Shown: positions 1 to 8,532 of the stretch, in pieces | Layout of the letters: each line of letters begins with the position of its first letter | How positions within the stretch are numbered: the first letter of the stretch is position 1 | Source: JACMNW01 sp043721855 | GTDB lineage: Bacteria > Pseudomonadota > Alphaproteobacteria > Rhodobacterales > Rhodobacteraceae | Reading direction: 5' to 3' | Length of the DNA stretch: 30,119 nucleotides | Assembly: GCA_043721855.1 (NCBI GenBank) | Contig: JAYSPY010000036.1 | Coordinates: 1 to 30,119, forward strand | Notes under the pieces: model-generated | The model's database searches: none | The model's input: only the letters and a program-made list of their open reading frames with translations | What the model was told of the DNA's origin: nothing | Program-made: the position numbers and the translations under genes

Positions 1-8
1 TGGGCCAT
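1..8 (-). CDS. Start of a further gene, truncated by window edge
   Basis: An ATG on the minus strand at 8-6 follows the Rieske oxygenase stop codon by 20 nt. It is preceded by AAGGA with a 6-nt gap, a good ribosome binding site. Only two complete codons (Met-Ala) lie inside the window, so the product is unknown. The spacing suggests it is co-transcribed with the oxygenase, for example as its reductase partner, but that is a guess. Confidence 0.35.
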
Positions 9-28
9 TGGGTGTCCTTCAGGCGGCG

Positions 29-1162
29 TCAGGCCGGGATGCGGCTGGCGATATAGGTGGCGAATTCGAAGTTGGGCCGTTCCAGGTGGCTCAGCGGGCC
101 GGGCTGCGACAGGCCCGCGATCAGGCCGCGATAGACCTTTTCGGTGCAGTCCTTGTCTTCCATGTTCACCTCGTCGAGCAGGGTTTTCAGGGCGGCGAGA
201 TTGGCTTCGGCCTGCGGATCGGCGCACCAGTCGGCGCTCATCCCGCCGCCGTACAGGACGTTGACGTGGTCGGGGCCGTCGGGCGTCAGGCAGAGATACC
301 AGAAATAGCCCGGCGTCAGGGTGATCAGCAGCGCCGGGTAGATCGACAGCAGCCAGGTGATGCGGCGCTGATCACCTTGCAGGGTGGTGTTGGCGGGGTG
401 GGCGAGCGACAGCGGCACCGTGTCATTCTTCATGATGTAGTGGTAGTTGAAGGCGGGCGAGCCTTCCGGGCAGGTCATCTTCAACAGATCGACCGAGCCG
501 CCGATGGTGCCCGAATGGCAGACCGGCAGGTGGTAGCTTTCCATGAAGTTTTCGGCCAGCACCTTCCAGTTGGTGGCCCAGCGGAATTCTTCGCGAAATG
601 TCTCGCGGTAGCTGGACATATCAAGGTAGCCAACAAGATTTTCCACGTCGCGCAGTTGGATATGCGGATCGGGCGCATCGGGGTTTAGTGTGACCATGAT
701 CCAGCCCAGCCAATTTTCGACGCGGATTTTTGGCAGGGCGATCTGATCTTTGCAAAACGCGCCGTTCAACGTCATGGCAGGTGCGCCGCGCAGGGTGCCG
801 TCAAGGTTATAGGTCCAAGCGTGATAGGGGCAGACGATGCTTCTGGTGTTGCCGCGACCTTCCAGAAGTGTGCTCATCCGGTGGCGGCAGACGTTGGACA
901 GGCCGCGCAGGCTGCCCGCTTTGTCGCGCAAGATGATGATGGGTTCTCCCGCGATATGCATGGTGAGGTAATCACCGGGGTCGGGCAAAGCGTCGACGCG
1001 GCCAGCACAGAGCCAGTCTTTGGCGAAGATGTGTTCCATCTCTGCATCCGCAAACTCGGGCGATGTGTAGACGGATTTCGGCATCGCGCGGGCTTGATTG
1101 AACGGCACGCCGACGCTTGCGCGCAATTCGTCAAGCGGGGCGAGTGCGGGATCATGGCGCAT
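29..1162 (-). CDS. Rieske non-heme iron oxygenase, alpha (catalytic) subunit
   Basis: This is a 377-residue aromatic-ring-hydroxylating-type oxygenase large subunit, a cytoplasmic enzyme that uses electrons from a separate reductase. The N-terminal Rieske domain has the 2Fe-2S ligands Cys92-x-His94 and Cys111-x2-His114. The C-terminal catalytic domain has mononuclear iron ligands His211 and His216 in the segment ENFMESYHLPVCH, with Asp336 the likely third ligand. The residue that normally bridges the two iron centres is Asp; here the aligned residue is Glu209. A bridging Glu is known in carnitine monooxygenase CntA, so a quaternary-amine or related substrate is possible, but this is inference. 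The length is slightly short for the family. No reductase gene is visible here; it may lie beyond the left edge. Start chosen at ATG 1162. Confidence 0.9.
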   Translation of the reverse strand: MRHDPALAPLDELRASVGVPFNQARAMPKSVYTSPEFADAEMEHIFAKDWLCAGRVDALPDPGDYLTMHIAGEPIIILRDKAGSLRGLSNVCRHRMSTLLEGRGNTRSIVCPYHAWTYNLDGTLRGAPAMTLNGAFCKDQIALPKIRVENWLGWIMVTLNPDAPDPHIQLRDVENLVGYLDMSSYRETFREEFRWATNWKVLAENFMESYHLPVCHSGTIGGSVDLLKMTCPEGSPAFNYHYIMKNDTVPLSLAHPANTTLQGDQRRITWLLSIYPALLITLTPGYFWYLCLTPDGPDHVNVLYGGGMSADWCADPQAEANLAALKTLLDEVNMEDKDCTEKVYRGLIAGLSQPGPLSHLERPNFEFATYIASRIPA

Positions 1163-1336
1163 CGTCGGGCGACCTTTGCGGGTGCGGGGAAGCTGATGCT
1201 ACACTGACGCATGTTATGCCGAACCTAAAGCCCGATCTGACGGGGCGTAGTTCAATGGATCGGATGCGGCCTGCAATATATCCGTACTTTGACCCGGGTG
1301 GTGCGGGTTGGTTCACGCCTGCGCGAGGGGCTGCGA

Positions 1337-1362
1337 TAAGGCATGATTTTGCAAAAGCCTTA
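1337..1362. promoter_or_regulatory. Inverted repeat in the divergent intergenic region
   Basis: TAAGGC at 1337-1342 and GCCTTA at 1357-1362 form perfect 6-bp arms around a 14-nt spacer. They lie in the 225-nt space between the divergent Rieske oxygenase and hydrolase genes, 25 nt upstream of the proposed hydrolase ATG. It could be an operator, or chance. I see no convincing -35/-10 pair in this gap. Confidence 0.2.
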
Positions 1363-1387
1363 CGTTACGCCATGCAAGACCTTTGCC

Positions 1388-2319
1388 ATGAGCGTTGCGG
1401 GGAATGTGGAGCGTATTTTGCACAATCGTTTTGACCGATGGCTGAAAATAACGACCCTATGCTTTATTTCATTCTGCGCCCTGCCTGCGTTTGCAGATTG
1501 TCTTGACCAACCCGGCCCCTGCAAATTACCGACGGGCGAATATCATATCGCGCGGCCTGCGGGGGTGACGGGCGACGTGCCAGCGGTGATGTTCTTGCAT
1601 GGATATGGCAGTAACGGGGCCGAGACGACAAAGAACACCGGCATGGTCAACGCGATCTTGGCGCGCGGTTATGCGGTGATTGCTCCGTCAGGGCGGGCTG
1701 CGGATGGCAGTGAGGGCAAGGAATGGTCATTCAATCCAGATTGGCCGGAAACCCGCAATGAGACGGCATTTTTTTGCGCGCAGTGCTAACCGATGCTGCC
1801 GCGAAATACGGGATTGAGCGCGATCATATATTGTTGGCCGGATTTTCCATCGGCGGATCAATGGCGGCCTATGCCGCCTGCAAAGACCCCAGTTTGGCGC
1901 GGGCCTATGCGCCGGTGGCGGGAAATTTCTGGCGGCCCTATCCTGCAACCTGTGCCGGGCCAGTGAAGCTTTTGCACACGCATGGCTGGACCGATAGCAC
2001 CATGCCGCTGGAAGGCCGCGCTTTTGGCAAGCAAGACGGCACGGAAGGCCAAATATCCCAAGGCCTAGTATCCCAAGGGCTAGTATCCCAAGGGCTAGTA
2101 TCCCAAGGCGATGTGTTTCATGCGATGGAACTTTGGCGCACGGCCAATGGCTGTTCCAAAATGCCGGCAGATGCGTTTGAAATTGTCGGTGACTTTTGGC
2201 ACCGGCGGTGGGACCACTGCGCGCCCGGATCGGCGCTGGAATTTGTGATGTGGCCGGGTACCCATGCTATTCCCAAAGGCTGGGCAGATATGGCGTTGGA
2301 TTGGTTTGAGGGCTTGTAA
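1388..2319 (+). pseudogene. Secreted PHB-depolymerase/feruloyl-esterase-like alpha/beta hydrolase, frameshifted
   Basis: Two adjacent frames together encode one LpqC/PHB-depolymerase-type alpha/beta hydrolase. The first half has a signal peptide ending ALPAFA before DCLDQPG, then a FLHGYGSNG oxyanion-loop segment. The second half has the nucleophile elbow GFSIGG, an acid-region HGWTD and the catalytic His in GTHAIP. The reading frame breaks at a run of seven T at 1769-1775: the first frame ends at 1789 and the second is open from about 1774. One additional T would restore a continuous protein reading TAFFLRAVLTDAA. A short in-frame repeat (SQGLV) lies between the Asp and His segments. The start is uncertain: ATG 1388, or TTG 1418, which has GGAG upstream and gives a compact 26-residue signal peptide. 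The break could be true decay, a sequencing error or slippage on the T run. Confidence 0.75.
2054..2108 (+). repeat. 15-bp in-frame tandem repeat inside the hydrolase gene
   Basis: Units of 15 bp (consensus TATCCCAAGGGCTAG) start at 2054, 2069 and 2084, with a fourth partial copy at 2099-2108. Copies two and three are identical; the first has C for G at one position. The repeat is a multiple of three and encodes repeated SQGLV, so unit-number changes would keep the frame. It lies between the predicted catalytic Asp and His of the hydrolase. Confidence 0.9.
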
Positions 2320-2327
2320 CAAAGCGG

Positions 2328-2350
2328 CTGGCAACCGAATTGGTTGTCGG
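2328..2350. terminator. Possible bidirectional terminator hairpin between convergent genes
   Basis: CTGGCAACC (2328-2336) and GGTTGTCGG (2342-2350) can form a 9-bp stem with two G-U pairs and a 5-nt loop. It sits in the 42-nt gap between the convergent hydrolase and opgH genes, where a terminator is expected. There is no clear U tract on either side, so this may not be an intrinsic terminator. Confidence 0.35.
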
Positions 2351-2361
2351 ATCACATGACG

Positions 2362-4242
2362 CTATTCTGCCGCCAAGTTTAGCGATGCCGGATGTGCGAG
2401 CAATTGGGCATAATGGGCCCGCGCGTCATTGGCCATTTGCACGATTTCCGGGGGTGTCAGACTTTCGGGTGTGATCAGGCGCAGCGCTTTGACCCGCGAT
2501 GTGGCAACGGCGCGTTCGCTTAGCATCGACAGCGGCACAGCCAGGATCAGGCTTAGGCAAACGGGGGCCAACCAGATGGTGACGCTTGAGGTCACGATGC
2601 CAATCAGGGTCGCCACGCCAAGGGCGGTTTCAACCGCATGAAACTTTGCCAATGCGCGCAGGTCATGATGTGCGCCCTCCCGGCTTTGCGGTGCCCAGAT
2701 ATCGCGCTTGGACAGGGCCGCAAAGGCAACCGACAGCACCTGTTGCACCATCAGGATCGGGGCATAAATGAACGATACTGCGATTTCTGTCAGCAGCGCA
2801 CCGATAAAGGCACCTGCACCTCCAAAGGCTTTGCGCTTGGCGCGTGACGCAAGAATCGTGGCCGACGACAGCAGTTTTGGCCCCAGCAGCATGATCAAGA
2901 CACAGCCAAGCAGCACGCCACCCTCGTTGCCAAAACCTTCCACCACCTCGGCCACCGGCGGCGCACCATTGCTGCCAAGCGAGGTTGCCGCGATTTCTGG
3001 AAAGGCCCAGATCGCCAACAAAACAAGCCAGACCGGGGCAAGCAGGTAACTGACCGCGCCTTGCAGCATGTGAAACCGCGACAGCGCGTTCAGGCCGGGC
3101 GCTGCCAAAATTCGCAAGTGTTGCAAGTTGCCCCGGCACCAGCGACGATCTCGTTGAACATATTCGATCAGGGAGTTCGGTGTTTGCTCGAAGCTGCCTT
3201 CAATTGATGGCAAGAACCGCACGCGCCAGCCTGCGCGCAGCAGCATCGCCGCCTCGACAAAATCATGCGACATGATCAGCGTGTTGCCAGGCAGATGCGG
3301 CAGGCCTGCCGCTTGGGCAAAGGCGCGGGTCCGGATGATGGCGTTGTGGCCCCAATAATTCGCCTCGCCTTGCGTCCATTTCGCAAGGCCGGTGGCCAGC
3401 AGCCAACCGTGTGCGGCAGTGGCAAATTCCTGCACCCGGGCGAACAACGATATGGAGTGAACAAGTTTTGGCCAAGATTGCACAAGGCCCGCATCGGGGT
3501 CATTGGCCAGTTCGCGGCGCAGGGTCAGAACGGCCTGCGCGCTTATCAAACTATCGGCGTCGAGGACCAGCATCGCATCGTAGCGCGCGCCCCAGTTGGT
3601 AACCCAATCGGCCAGGTTGCCGGTTTTGCGATCCGTGTTTTTGGCGCGGCGGCGGTAGAAGATATCAAACGCATCGCCGTGGCCCATGCGCAGGATTTCG
3701 AACGCGCGCCATTCAAGGGCGGCAATCGCGGCGTCGCGGGTGTCGGACAGCACGAAAAGGCTAAAGCGGCGGGCATCAGGTTTGCCGCGCAGATCCGTAA
3801 GAAGTGCCGCGGCATTGCCAAAAACATCAGACGGGTTTTCGTTATGGATAGGGATCAGCAAAGCCACACCAAGATCTGGCGTAGCGCGGGGGATTGATAA
3901 AGGCTTTCGGGTGCGCAAGACGGCGATCAAGCCGACAATGGCGGTGCCCACAGAAATCGCGATCCAAAGAAACGCAAAGCCAGACAGATAAAGGTGAATG
4001 TTTTCAACCCATGACAAGCCGCCACGCGACAGCGCCGTCGCCTGCGCCCAGATGAACGCCATTGTCATGACAATCGCAGGCATGAAAGCCGCGGCGCGCC
4101 ATGCCCAGACCTTGCGATTTGGCGGTGTTACCGCATGGCGAGGTGCGGGGGGGCGGGCAAAATCCTGCACTGGCATGGCCAGCGGTGCAGGCGCGGGCAT
4201 GGCTTCGCGCGCGCCAGTGTGGGGATGATTCACGCCGTCCAT
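2362..4242 (-). CDS. opgH: Glucans biosynthesis glucosyltransferase H (OpgH/MdoH)
   Basis: This inner-membrane family 2 glycosyltransferase builds the backbone of osmoregulated periplasmic glucans from UDP-glucose. In numbering from the TTG at 4254 (the ATG used here is codon 5) the soluble catalytic part carries LDADSL (231-236, the D-x-D metal/UDP site), SHDFVEAA (329-336) and the processive-transferase motif QRDRRW (367-372). It is flanked by N-terminal hydrophobic segments near 55-75 and 88-112 and several more in the C-terminal half. At about 626 residues it lacks the long N-terminal extension of the E. coli protein. I prefer ATG 4242, with GAGG upstream; TTG 4254 is the alternative, but the GAGG is too close to it. 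The start overlaps the end of opgG by 13 nt, so translation is probably coupled. Confidence 0.93.
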   Translation of the reverse strand: MDGVNHPHTGAREAMPAPAPLAMPVQDFARPPAPRHAVTPPNRKVWAWRAAAFMPAIVMTMAFIWAQATALSRGGLSWVENIHLYLSGFAFLWIAISVGTAIVGLIAVLRTRKPLSIPRATPDLGVALLIPIHNENPSDVFGNAAALLTDLRGKPDARRFSLFVLSDTRDAAIAALEWRAFEILRMGHGDAFDIFYRRRAKNTDRKTGNLADWVTNWGARYDAMLVLDADSLISAQAVLTLRRELANDPDAGLVQSWPKLVHSISLFARVQEFATAAHGWLLATGLAKWTQGEANYWGHNAIIRTRAFAQAAGLPHLPGNTLIMSHDFVEAAMLLRAGWRVRFLPSIEGSFEQTPNSLIEYVQRDRRWCRGNLQHLRILAAPGLNALSRFHMLQGAVSYLLAPVWLVLLAIWAFPEIAATSLGSNGAPPVAEVVEGFGNEGGVLLGCVLIMLLGPKLLSSATILASRAKRKAFGGAGAFIGALLTEIAVSFIYAPILMVQQVLSVAFAALSKRDIWAPQSREGAHHDLRALAKFHAVETALGVATLIGIVTSSVTIWLAPVCLSLILAVPLSMLSERAVATSRVKALRLITPESLTPPEIVQMANDARAHYAQLLAHPASLNLAAE

Positions 4243-5759
4243 CGGTATAACCAAACCTCGCTATATGCTTCGGTCAAGGCGGCCAGTTGCGCGCGAAATT
4301 CTATCGTGGTGTCCTTGCCCGGATCAAACGACAGCGCCAGACGCGGCCCTCCGGTTTCGGGATTGATCTGGATCAGCGGGGCCGACAGCATGGTGCCGTG
4401 GCTGTTGGTCACTGTGGCGACCAACGTGGCCAAATCTGCGGGCAGCGCATCGGTTTTTGCGAAATCTACGGTGGCGATCAGACCATGTTCGAAGGCAGCC
4501 CCGATTCGGGTGTTGATGACATGGGCAAGCGCGCCGGGCAATGCAGGCTCGCCCCCCCAATTCAGCCGGTAGGTCATGCGGCGCTGGGTGCCCGCTTTGA
4601 ATACGTCTTTGGGGCGCCAATAGGCGACGATGTTGTCGTTGATCTCTTTATCGGTTGGCAGCTCGACCAACGTAATCGCGCCCTCACCCCAGCCTTCGCC
4701 GGGCTCAATCCACAGGCTGGGGCGGTTTTGGTATTGCGCGACCATATCGCCGAAATCATCAAAGCGCTTGGCACGTTGCATCAGGCCAAAGCCTTTGGGG
4801 TTGGTATCGCCAAAGCTGCTGACTTGCGCGCTTAGTGGGTTGGCCAGCGCGCGCCACAGCACCTCGCCTGCGCCATTCCAGATCAGCAAGCCGTCGTTGT
4901 CATAAACGGCAGTGCGGAAATCGTTGAAACGGTTGCGGTTTGTCTCGTCAAACAGGAACATCGAGGTCAGCGGGGCCACACCGACATGGGCCAGGTCGCG
5001 GCGGGCGTAAAGTTCCGCCTCGACATCCATCTCCAAGATCAGGCCGGGCCGCACGGTGAATTTGTAAGCGCCAGATACGCCGGGGCTATCCATCAGCGCG
5101 TGGACGGTAAAGTTGCGCTGGCCCGGGCCGGGGCGTTCAATCCAATAAGCGGTAAAATCGGGAAATTCCTCGCCGGTGGGTTCTGCCGTATCAATGGCCA
5201 GGCCCCGCGCAGACAGCCCGTAAGTTTGCCCGGTGCCGATGGCGCGGAAGTAGCTGGCCCCCTGCATCACCATGAATTCGGTAAAAATGCCGGGATGTTC
5301 CAGTTCGGCACGCAGCCGGAAACCAGAATAGCCCATGGTGTCGTCAACGGGCAGATCGGGGAAGGTATCGGTTTTATCAAACACGGTCGGGTCATAGGGC
5401 AGCACCTGCGACAGCCCGCCCTCGACCACGTTGATTTCTATCGCGCGCAACGCGTAAAGACCGGCGGTAAAGGTATCAACCCGCAGCGCGGCATCGGTGT
5501 TGTTCCACAGCGCGTTGCGTTCAGCGAACCAGATGTGACTAAATTCATCAAAGCTAAGATTGCGCCACGCTTCGGGAATCATTGGGCGCGCTTCATAGGG
5601 TTTGCCCGCAAGGTCGGCGGCACGGCTGCGGACCACATCATACGAAAACGGCGTGGCCGCACCTTTGGCGGCAAGCGGGGTTACGGGCAGACCTTGCGCG
5701 CGCACAGGCGACGCAGCAGCCAAGGCCAGAAGGCTTGCAAGAAATTCGCGGCGGATCAT
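4230..5759 (-). CDS. opgG: Glucans biosynthesis protein G (OpgG/MdoG), periplasmic
   Basis: This is a 509-residue OpgG-family protein, the periplasmic partner that processes and releases the glucan made by OpgH. The N-terminus MIRREFLASLLALAAASPVRA is a signal peptide with a twin Arg and a Tat-like RREFL core, consistent with periplasmic export. Family features follow, such as PYEARPMIPEAWRNLSFDEF near the mature N-terminus and the C-terminal immunoglobulin-like part. ATG 5759 is preferred over the upstream GTG/ATG options because GGAAG lies 7 nt before it and the start overlaps the opgC stop as ATGA. The gene lies between opgC and opgH in one transcription unit. Length is normal for the family. 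Confidence 0.94.
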   Translation of the reverse strand: MIRREFLASLLALAAASPVRAQGLPVTPLAAKGAATPFSYDVVRSRAADLAGKPYEARPMIPEAWRNLSFDEFSHIWFAERNALWNNTDAALRVDTFTAGLYALRAIEINVVEGGLSQVLPYDPTVFDKTDTFPDLPVDDTMGYSGFRLRAELEHPGIFTEFMVMQGASYFRAIGTGQTYGLSARGLAIDTAEPTGEEFPDFTAYWIERPGPGQRNFTVHALMDSPGVSGAYKFTVRPGLILEMDVEAELYARRDLAHVGVAPLTSMFLFDETNRNRFNDFRTAVYDNDGLLIWNGAGEVLWRALANPLSAQVSSFGDTNPKGFGLMQRAKRFDDFGDMVAQYQNRPSLWIEPGEGWGEGAITLVELPTDKEINDNIVAYWRPKDVFKAGTQRRMTYRLNWGGEPALPGALAHVINTRIGAAFEHGLIATVDFAKTDALPADLATLVATVTNSHGTMLSAPLIQINPETGGPRLALSFDPGKDTTIEFRAQLAALTEAYSEVWLYRWTA

Positions 5760-6967
5760 GCTATTACTTCCTTTTTTGCCCAAGGCTTGGCCTTGAACCA
5801 TTGGGCGATGTAGGCCACCAACGCGATGCCCACGGCACCCAGAGCGTTGACCCAGATCATCGAAAAATTGCTGCGCCCGACATAATCAAACAGCGCGGTC
5901 AACAGCACCGCGTAGAACATCGAGAACACAAAAACCGCGAGGGATTGCTGGCCGACGGTGGTGATAATTGGCAAAATCTTCGACCAGATGCGGGACAGTG
6001 TCGGGTTGGCGGGGCCAGCGCTTATCGCCGCGCCTCTGGGACCGACAACCGCAACGGCAAGGTAGGCCAGCGCCAGAAAATGAATATAGCGCAGGATACC
6101 GAAATTGGTTTTGTTGATCAGAACATCGTGGGCATTGCGCCACGCCTGAATTTCCGGGGCCACGTTGATGATGCGGAAATACGCAAAGGGAACTGACAAG
6201 ATCACGATGGCCAGCGCCAGCCAGACCAACCGACGATCAATCAGCGGCGCTTTCAGCCAGCCCGACATGAAGGCAAAGCCGGTGTAGAACACAAGCTGCC
6301 ACGCGAAGGGGTTAAAGAACCATGGTCGGGCGGAGTTGGGCTCGGCCGGGAAATCCAGCCCGGTGATGTTTGCGCCCAGCCACAGACCCGTAATCAGCAC
6401 CACCACCAGTGCGAGGTGGATGCGCGACAAAGCAACCACCAGCGGCATCATCGCAAGCACGGCAATATACATCGGCAAGATATCGAAATAGTTGGGCACG
6501 TAGGTCAGCGTCATCAAGGCTGGAAGATGTTCCAAAGGTGCGCCAAAAAAGCGGTAGAGATTGAACATTTTTGTATAGTCAGTATCGGTGATGTGCAGTT
6601 GCGTCAGCCAAACGGTCGTCGCCGCAACTGCAAAGAAAAGCCCGATATGCGCCCAGTAAACCTGCCACATGCGGTAAAGAACGCGCGCGGTGCCCACCAG
6701 CAACCCCCGCTCACGAAACACCCGGCCAAAGGCGATGGCCGACGCCATGCCAGAGCAGAACACAAATATTTCAGTGGCATCAGAAAAGCCAAACCGCGCG
6801 GGTATCCACAGCGCCAGCCAGTCAGATTGGATATGCGCAATCAGGATGATGAACATCGCGATGCCACGAAAGAAATCAAGCCGCAGATCGCGCACGCGGG
6901 GTGTAGTCGCCACCAGTTTGGTGGTTGCCCCTGCCTTTGAAACATCGTCCATCACAATGATCGTCAT
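5756..6967 (-). CDS. opgC: OpgC-type membrane acyltransferase (periplasmic glucan succinyltransferase)
   Basis: This 403-residue polytopic membrane protein belongs to the OpgC family, which adds succinyl groups to osmoregulated periplasmic glucans in Rhodobacter-type bacteria. It starts with a short cytoplasmic tail, then the family signature DLRLDFFRG (27-35) leading into the first membrane segment with His45. About ten hydrophobic segments follow, spread to the C-terminus. AGGA lies 8 nt before ATG 6967; ATG 6952 is a weaker alternative. It begins 11 nt after the TPR gene and overlaps opgG by 4 nt (ATGA). The opgG/opgH context makes the assignment firmer than similarity to other acyltransferase-3-like proteins would alone. 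Confidence 0.9.
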   Translation of the reverse strand: MTIIVMDDVSKAGATTKLVATTPRVRDLRLDFFRGIAMFIILIAHIQSDWLALWIPARFGFSDATEIFVFCSGMASAIAFGRVFRERGLLVGTARVLYRMWQVYWAHIGLFFAVAATTVWLTQLHITDTDYTKMFNLYRFFGAPLEHLPALMTLTYVPNYFDILPMYIAVLAMMPLVVALSRIHLALVVVLITGLWLGANITGLDFPAEPNSARPWFFNPFAWQLVFYTGFAFMSGWLKAPLIDRRLVWLALAIVILSVPFAYFRIINVAPEIQAWRNAHDVLINKTNFGILRYIHFLALAYLAVAVVGPRGAAISAGPANPTLSRIWSKILPIITTVGQQSLAVFVFSMFYAVLLTALFDYVGRSNFSMIWVNALGAVGIALVAYIAQWFKAKPWAKKEVIA

Positions 6968-6978
6968 CGCCCGTGTCC

Positions 6979-8334
6979 TTACTGTGCCGCATGCACAACA
7001 GGTGTTTGCCGCAGCGCAGCAATAGCGCCGCGCCGCAGCGAGGTAAAGCGGTCTTCCGCCCCTGCCCTTAAGGAAATACGTTGCAATAACAACACCTCTG
7101 CACGATCGGCCTGCCCCGCGCGGATGCTCGCATCAATGGTCAGGCGTTCAAAAACATCCCGCTGTGCATGGCTGCCGCCGATGGAGTGCAGCACCGGACG
7201 GGCCGCGACAAGCGCAACAAAAGAAGCCTCAAAATTGCCTGAGGCAAAGGCTGCAAGCCCGTTTGCACAGGCCAGACCGGGGTGGGCGAAGATCTTGTCA
7301 AACTCTGCCTCGGGCCGGGATTTGGCCGTGTGGCCAAGACGCGCAAGCAGTTTTTGAATGGCAAGGCCCCGTTCACCCCCGATCAACGCCAGCAGGTAAT
7401 GCAGATCGGCAAAGGCCAGACAGCCATCATCGATTCGGGCCTCGGACAGGTCAGCCAGTTCGTCCCAGCGGGTTCCGACGCAGGTGCCTTCCAGCTGTAG
7501 GCGCATCAGCAAGGACGACGCATTGGCGATATCGCGGTAGTCATCGGTGTTATCAACGCGCATTTTACCATCGTAGATATCCAGCACAGCATCCATGTCG
7601 CCAAGGTCCAGATGCAGCAGCGCTTGGTGCCACCAGACATGATAGCGAAAGTTGTTGCAGTGCAGCCAAGACCCATCGCGCGCCGCTGTCAGATCAATCC
7701 CGCGCTGCGATTGGGCGGTCATATCATAGACATGCGCCACCGCGTGCAGGCCCCATGCATCATCGGCGGCCGCATCAAGGCCGTGCAGACCGGCAATCTC
7801 GGTGCCCGCATAATCGCCGGTTTCTTCCAGCGTGAAGGCATGGCAGCCTTGGGCAAAACCGCGCAGCGGGTGACCCGGGCCATGTGCTGCCAAAACGCGC
7901 TCGACCGACCGGCGCATACCCTTGGCATCGCCCATCACGAACCGGATGGCTTGCGACAGCTTCATGGCCATAGTGTCAGCCGGGTTGGCCAGAAGAATGC
8001 CTTCAAGGGCGGCAATGGCTTGGGTCGGATAGCCGTGTAGCCAAGATTGCAGGGCGGTGACCATGGCCCTTTCGCGCGGATGATCGGCGCGGCCCGCCTT
8101 TGCAAGGATCAGCGCCTCGGACGCGGTGGCAACCATTTCACGCCGACCAAGCAGCAAACAAAACAAACCCCGCAGCGCGTGTGCCATGGCAAAATCCGGA
8201 TTGGCTGCCAATACTGCGCCAAGATGGATTGGCGTCGCCGCGCCATGCGCCAGAAAAGCCCGGATCGTGGCGTTCCAGTCTGAAAGGCTGGTGGCAACTT
8301 GCAACGAAGTCTGACCATAACACACGTCGATCAC
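6979..8334 (-). CDS. TPR protein of the TTC38/StaR-like family
   Basis: This 451-residue, probably cytoplasmic, helical-repeat protein resembles the StaR-like/TTC38 group, a family found in bacteria and animals without a firm biochemical role. Visible hallmarks are AWGLHAVAHVYDM near residue 193 and HVWWHQALLHLDLGD near residue 230, both His/Trp-rich. Degenerate TPR-like helical pairs (MAHALRGLFCLLLGR, HPGLACANGLAAFASGNFEAS) surround them. No signal peptide is present. The start is GTG 8334, supported by GGAAG with a 6-nt gap. It is the first gene of the run leading into opgC-opgG-opgH, 11 nt upstream of opgC, which suggests a link to glucan synthesis or to the same regulation. I know of no established role for this family in that pathway. 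Confidence 0.8.
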   Translation of the reverse strand: MIDVCYGQTSLQVATSLSDWNATIRAFLAHGAATPIHLGAVLAANPDFAMAHALRGLFCLLLGRREMVATASEALILAKAGRADHPRERAMVTALQSWLHGYPTQAIAALEGILLANPADTMAMKLSQAIRFVMGDAKGMRRSVERVLAAHGPGHPLRGFAQGCHAFTLEETGDYAGTEIAGLHGLDAAADDAWGLHAVAHVYDMTAQSQRGIDLTAARDGSWLHCNNFRYHVWWHQALLHLDLGDMDAVLDIYDGKMRVDNTDDYRDIANASSLLMRLQLEGTCVGTRWDELADLSEARIDDGCLAFADLHYLLALIGGERGLAIQKLLARLGHTAKSRPEAEFDKIFAHPGLACANGLAAFASGNFEASFVALVAARPVLHSIGGSHAQRDVFERLTIDASIRAGQADRAEVLLLQRISLRAGAEDRFTSLRRGAIAALRQTPVVHAAQ

Positions 8335-8483
8335 ACGAAACTTCCGCAGTGTTGGATCAATAGATTGCCTTCTAAGGATGTGTTTGAGCCAATTGAATCA
8401 ACCGACTTTCGGGTGAGGCACGGGTTTGTGACGTCAAGTGATGGAATAATACGCTTGTCGGCTCATATGGTAACATTTGCACG

Positions 8484-8498
8484 CCAAACCGGGTTTGG
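8484..8498. promoter_or_regulatory. Perfect inverted repeat in the gap before the TPR/opg operon
   Basis: CCAAACC (8484-8490), one G, then GGTTTGG (8492-8498) form a perfect 7-bp palindrome. It lies 34 nt beyond the CoA-transferase stop and about 150 nt upstream of the TPR gene start, in a 198-nt gap (8335-8532). It could be an operator for the downstream operon or the stem of a terminator for the upstream one, but no U tract follows. The rest of the gap shows no clear promoter. Confidence 0.3.
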
Positions 8499-8532
8499 TC
8501 TGCAACATGTTCACCAACGTTGAATTGAGATC

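Noticed and set aside
8..688. Long plus-strand open frame opposite the Rieske oxygenase, and similar long antisense frames across the window
   Set aside because: They are mirror frames of GC-rich coding sequence, with compositions rich in Arg, Gly, Gln and His and no recognisable motifs.
1241..1330. tRNA-like start GTAGTTCAATGGAT resembling a D-arm
   Set aside because: No matching D-stem partner, anticodon stem or acceptor stem follows, and the downstream T-arm-like sequence does not pair. Probably chance, at most a tRNA relic.
1769..1775. Programmed -1 ribosomal frameshift in the hydrolase
   Set aside because: The codons A TTT TTT TGC do not give a canonical slippery heptamer with a good A-site match, and I see no clear downstream structure. 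A lost T is simpler, though slippage is not excluded.
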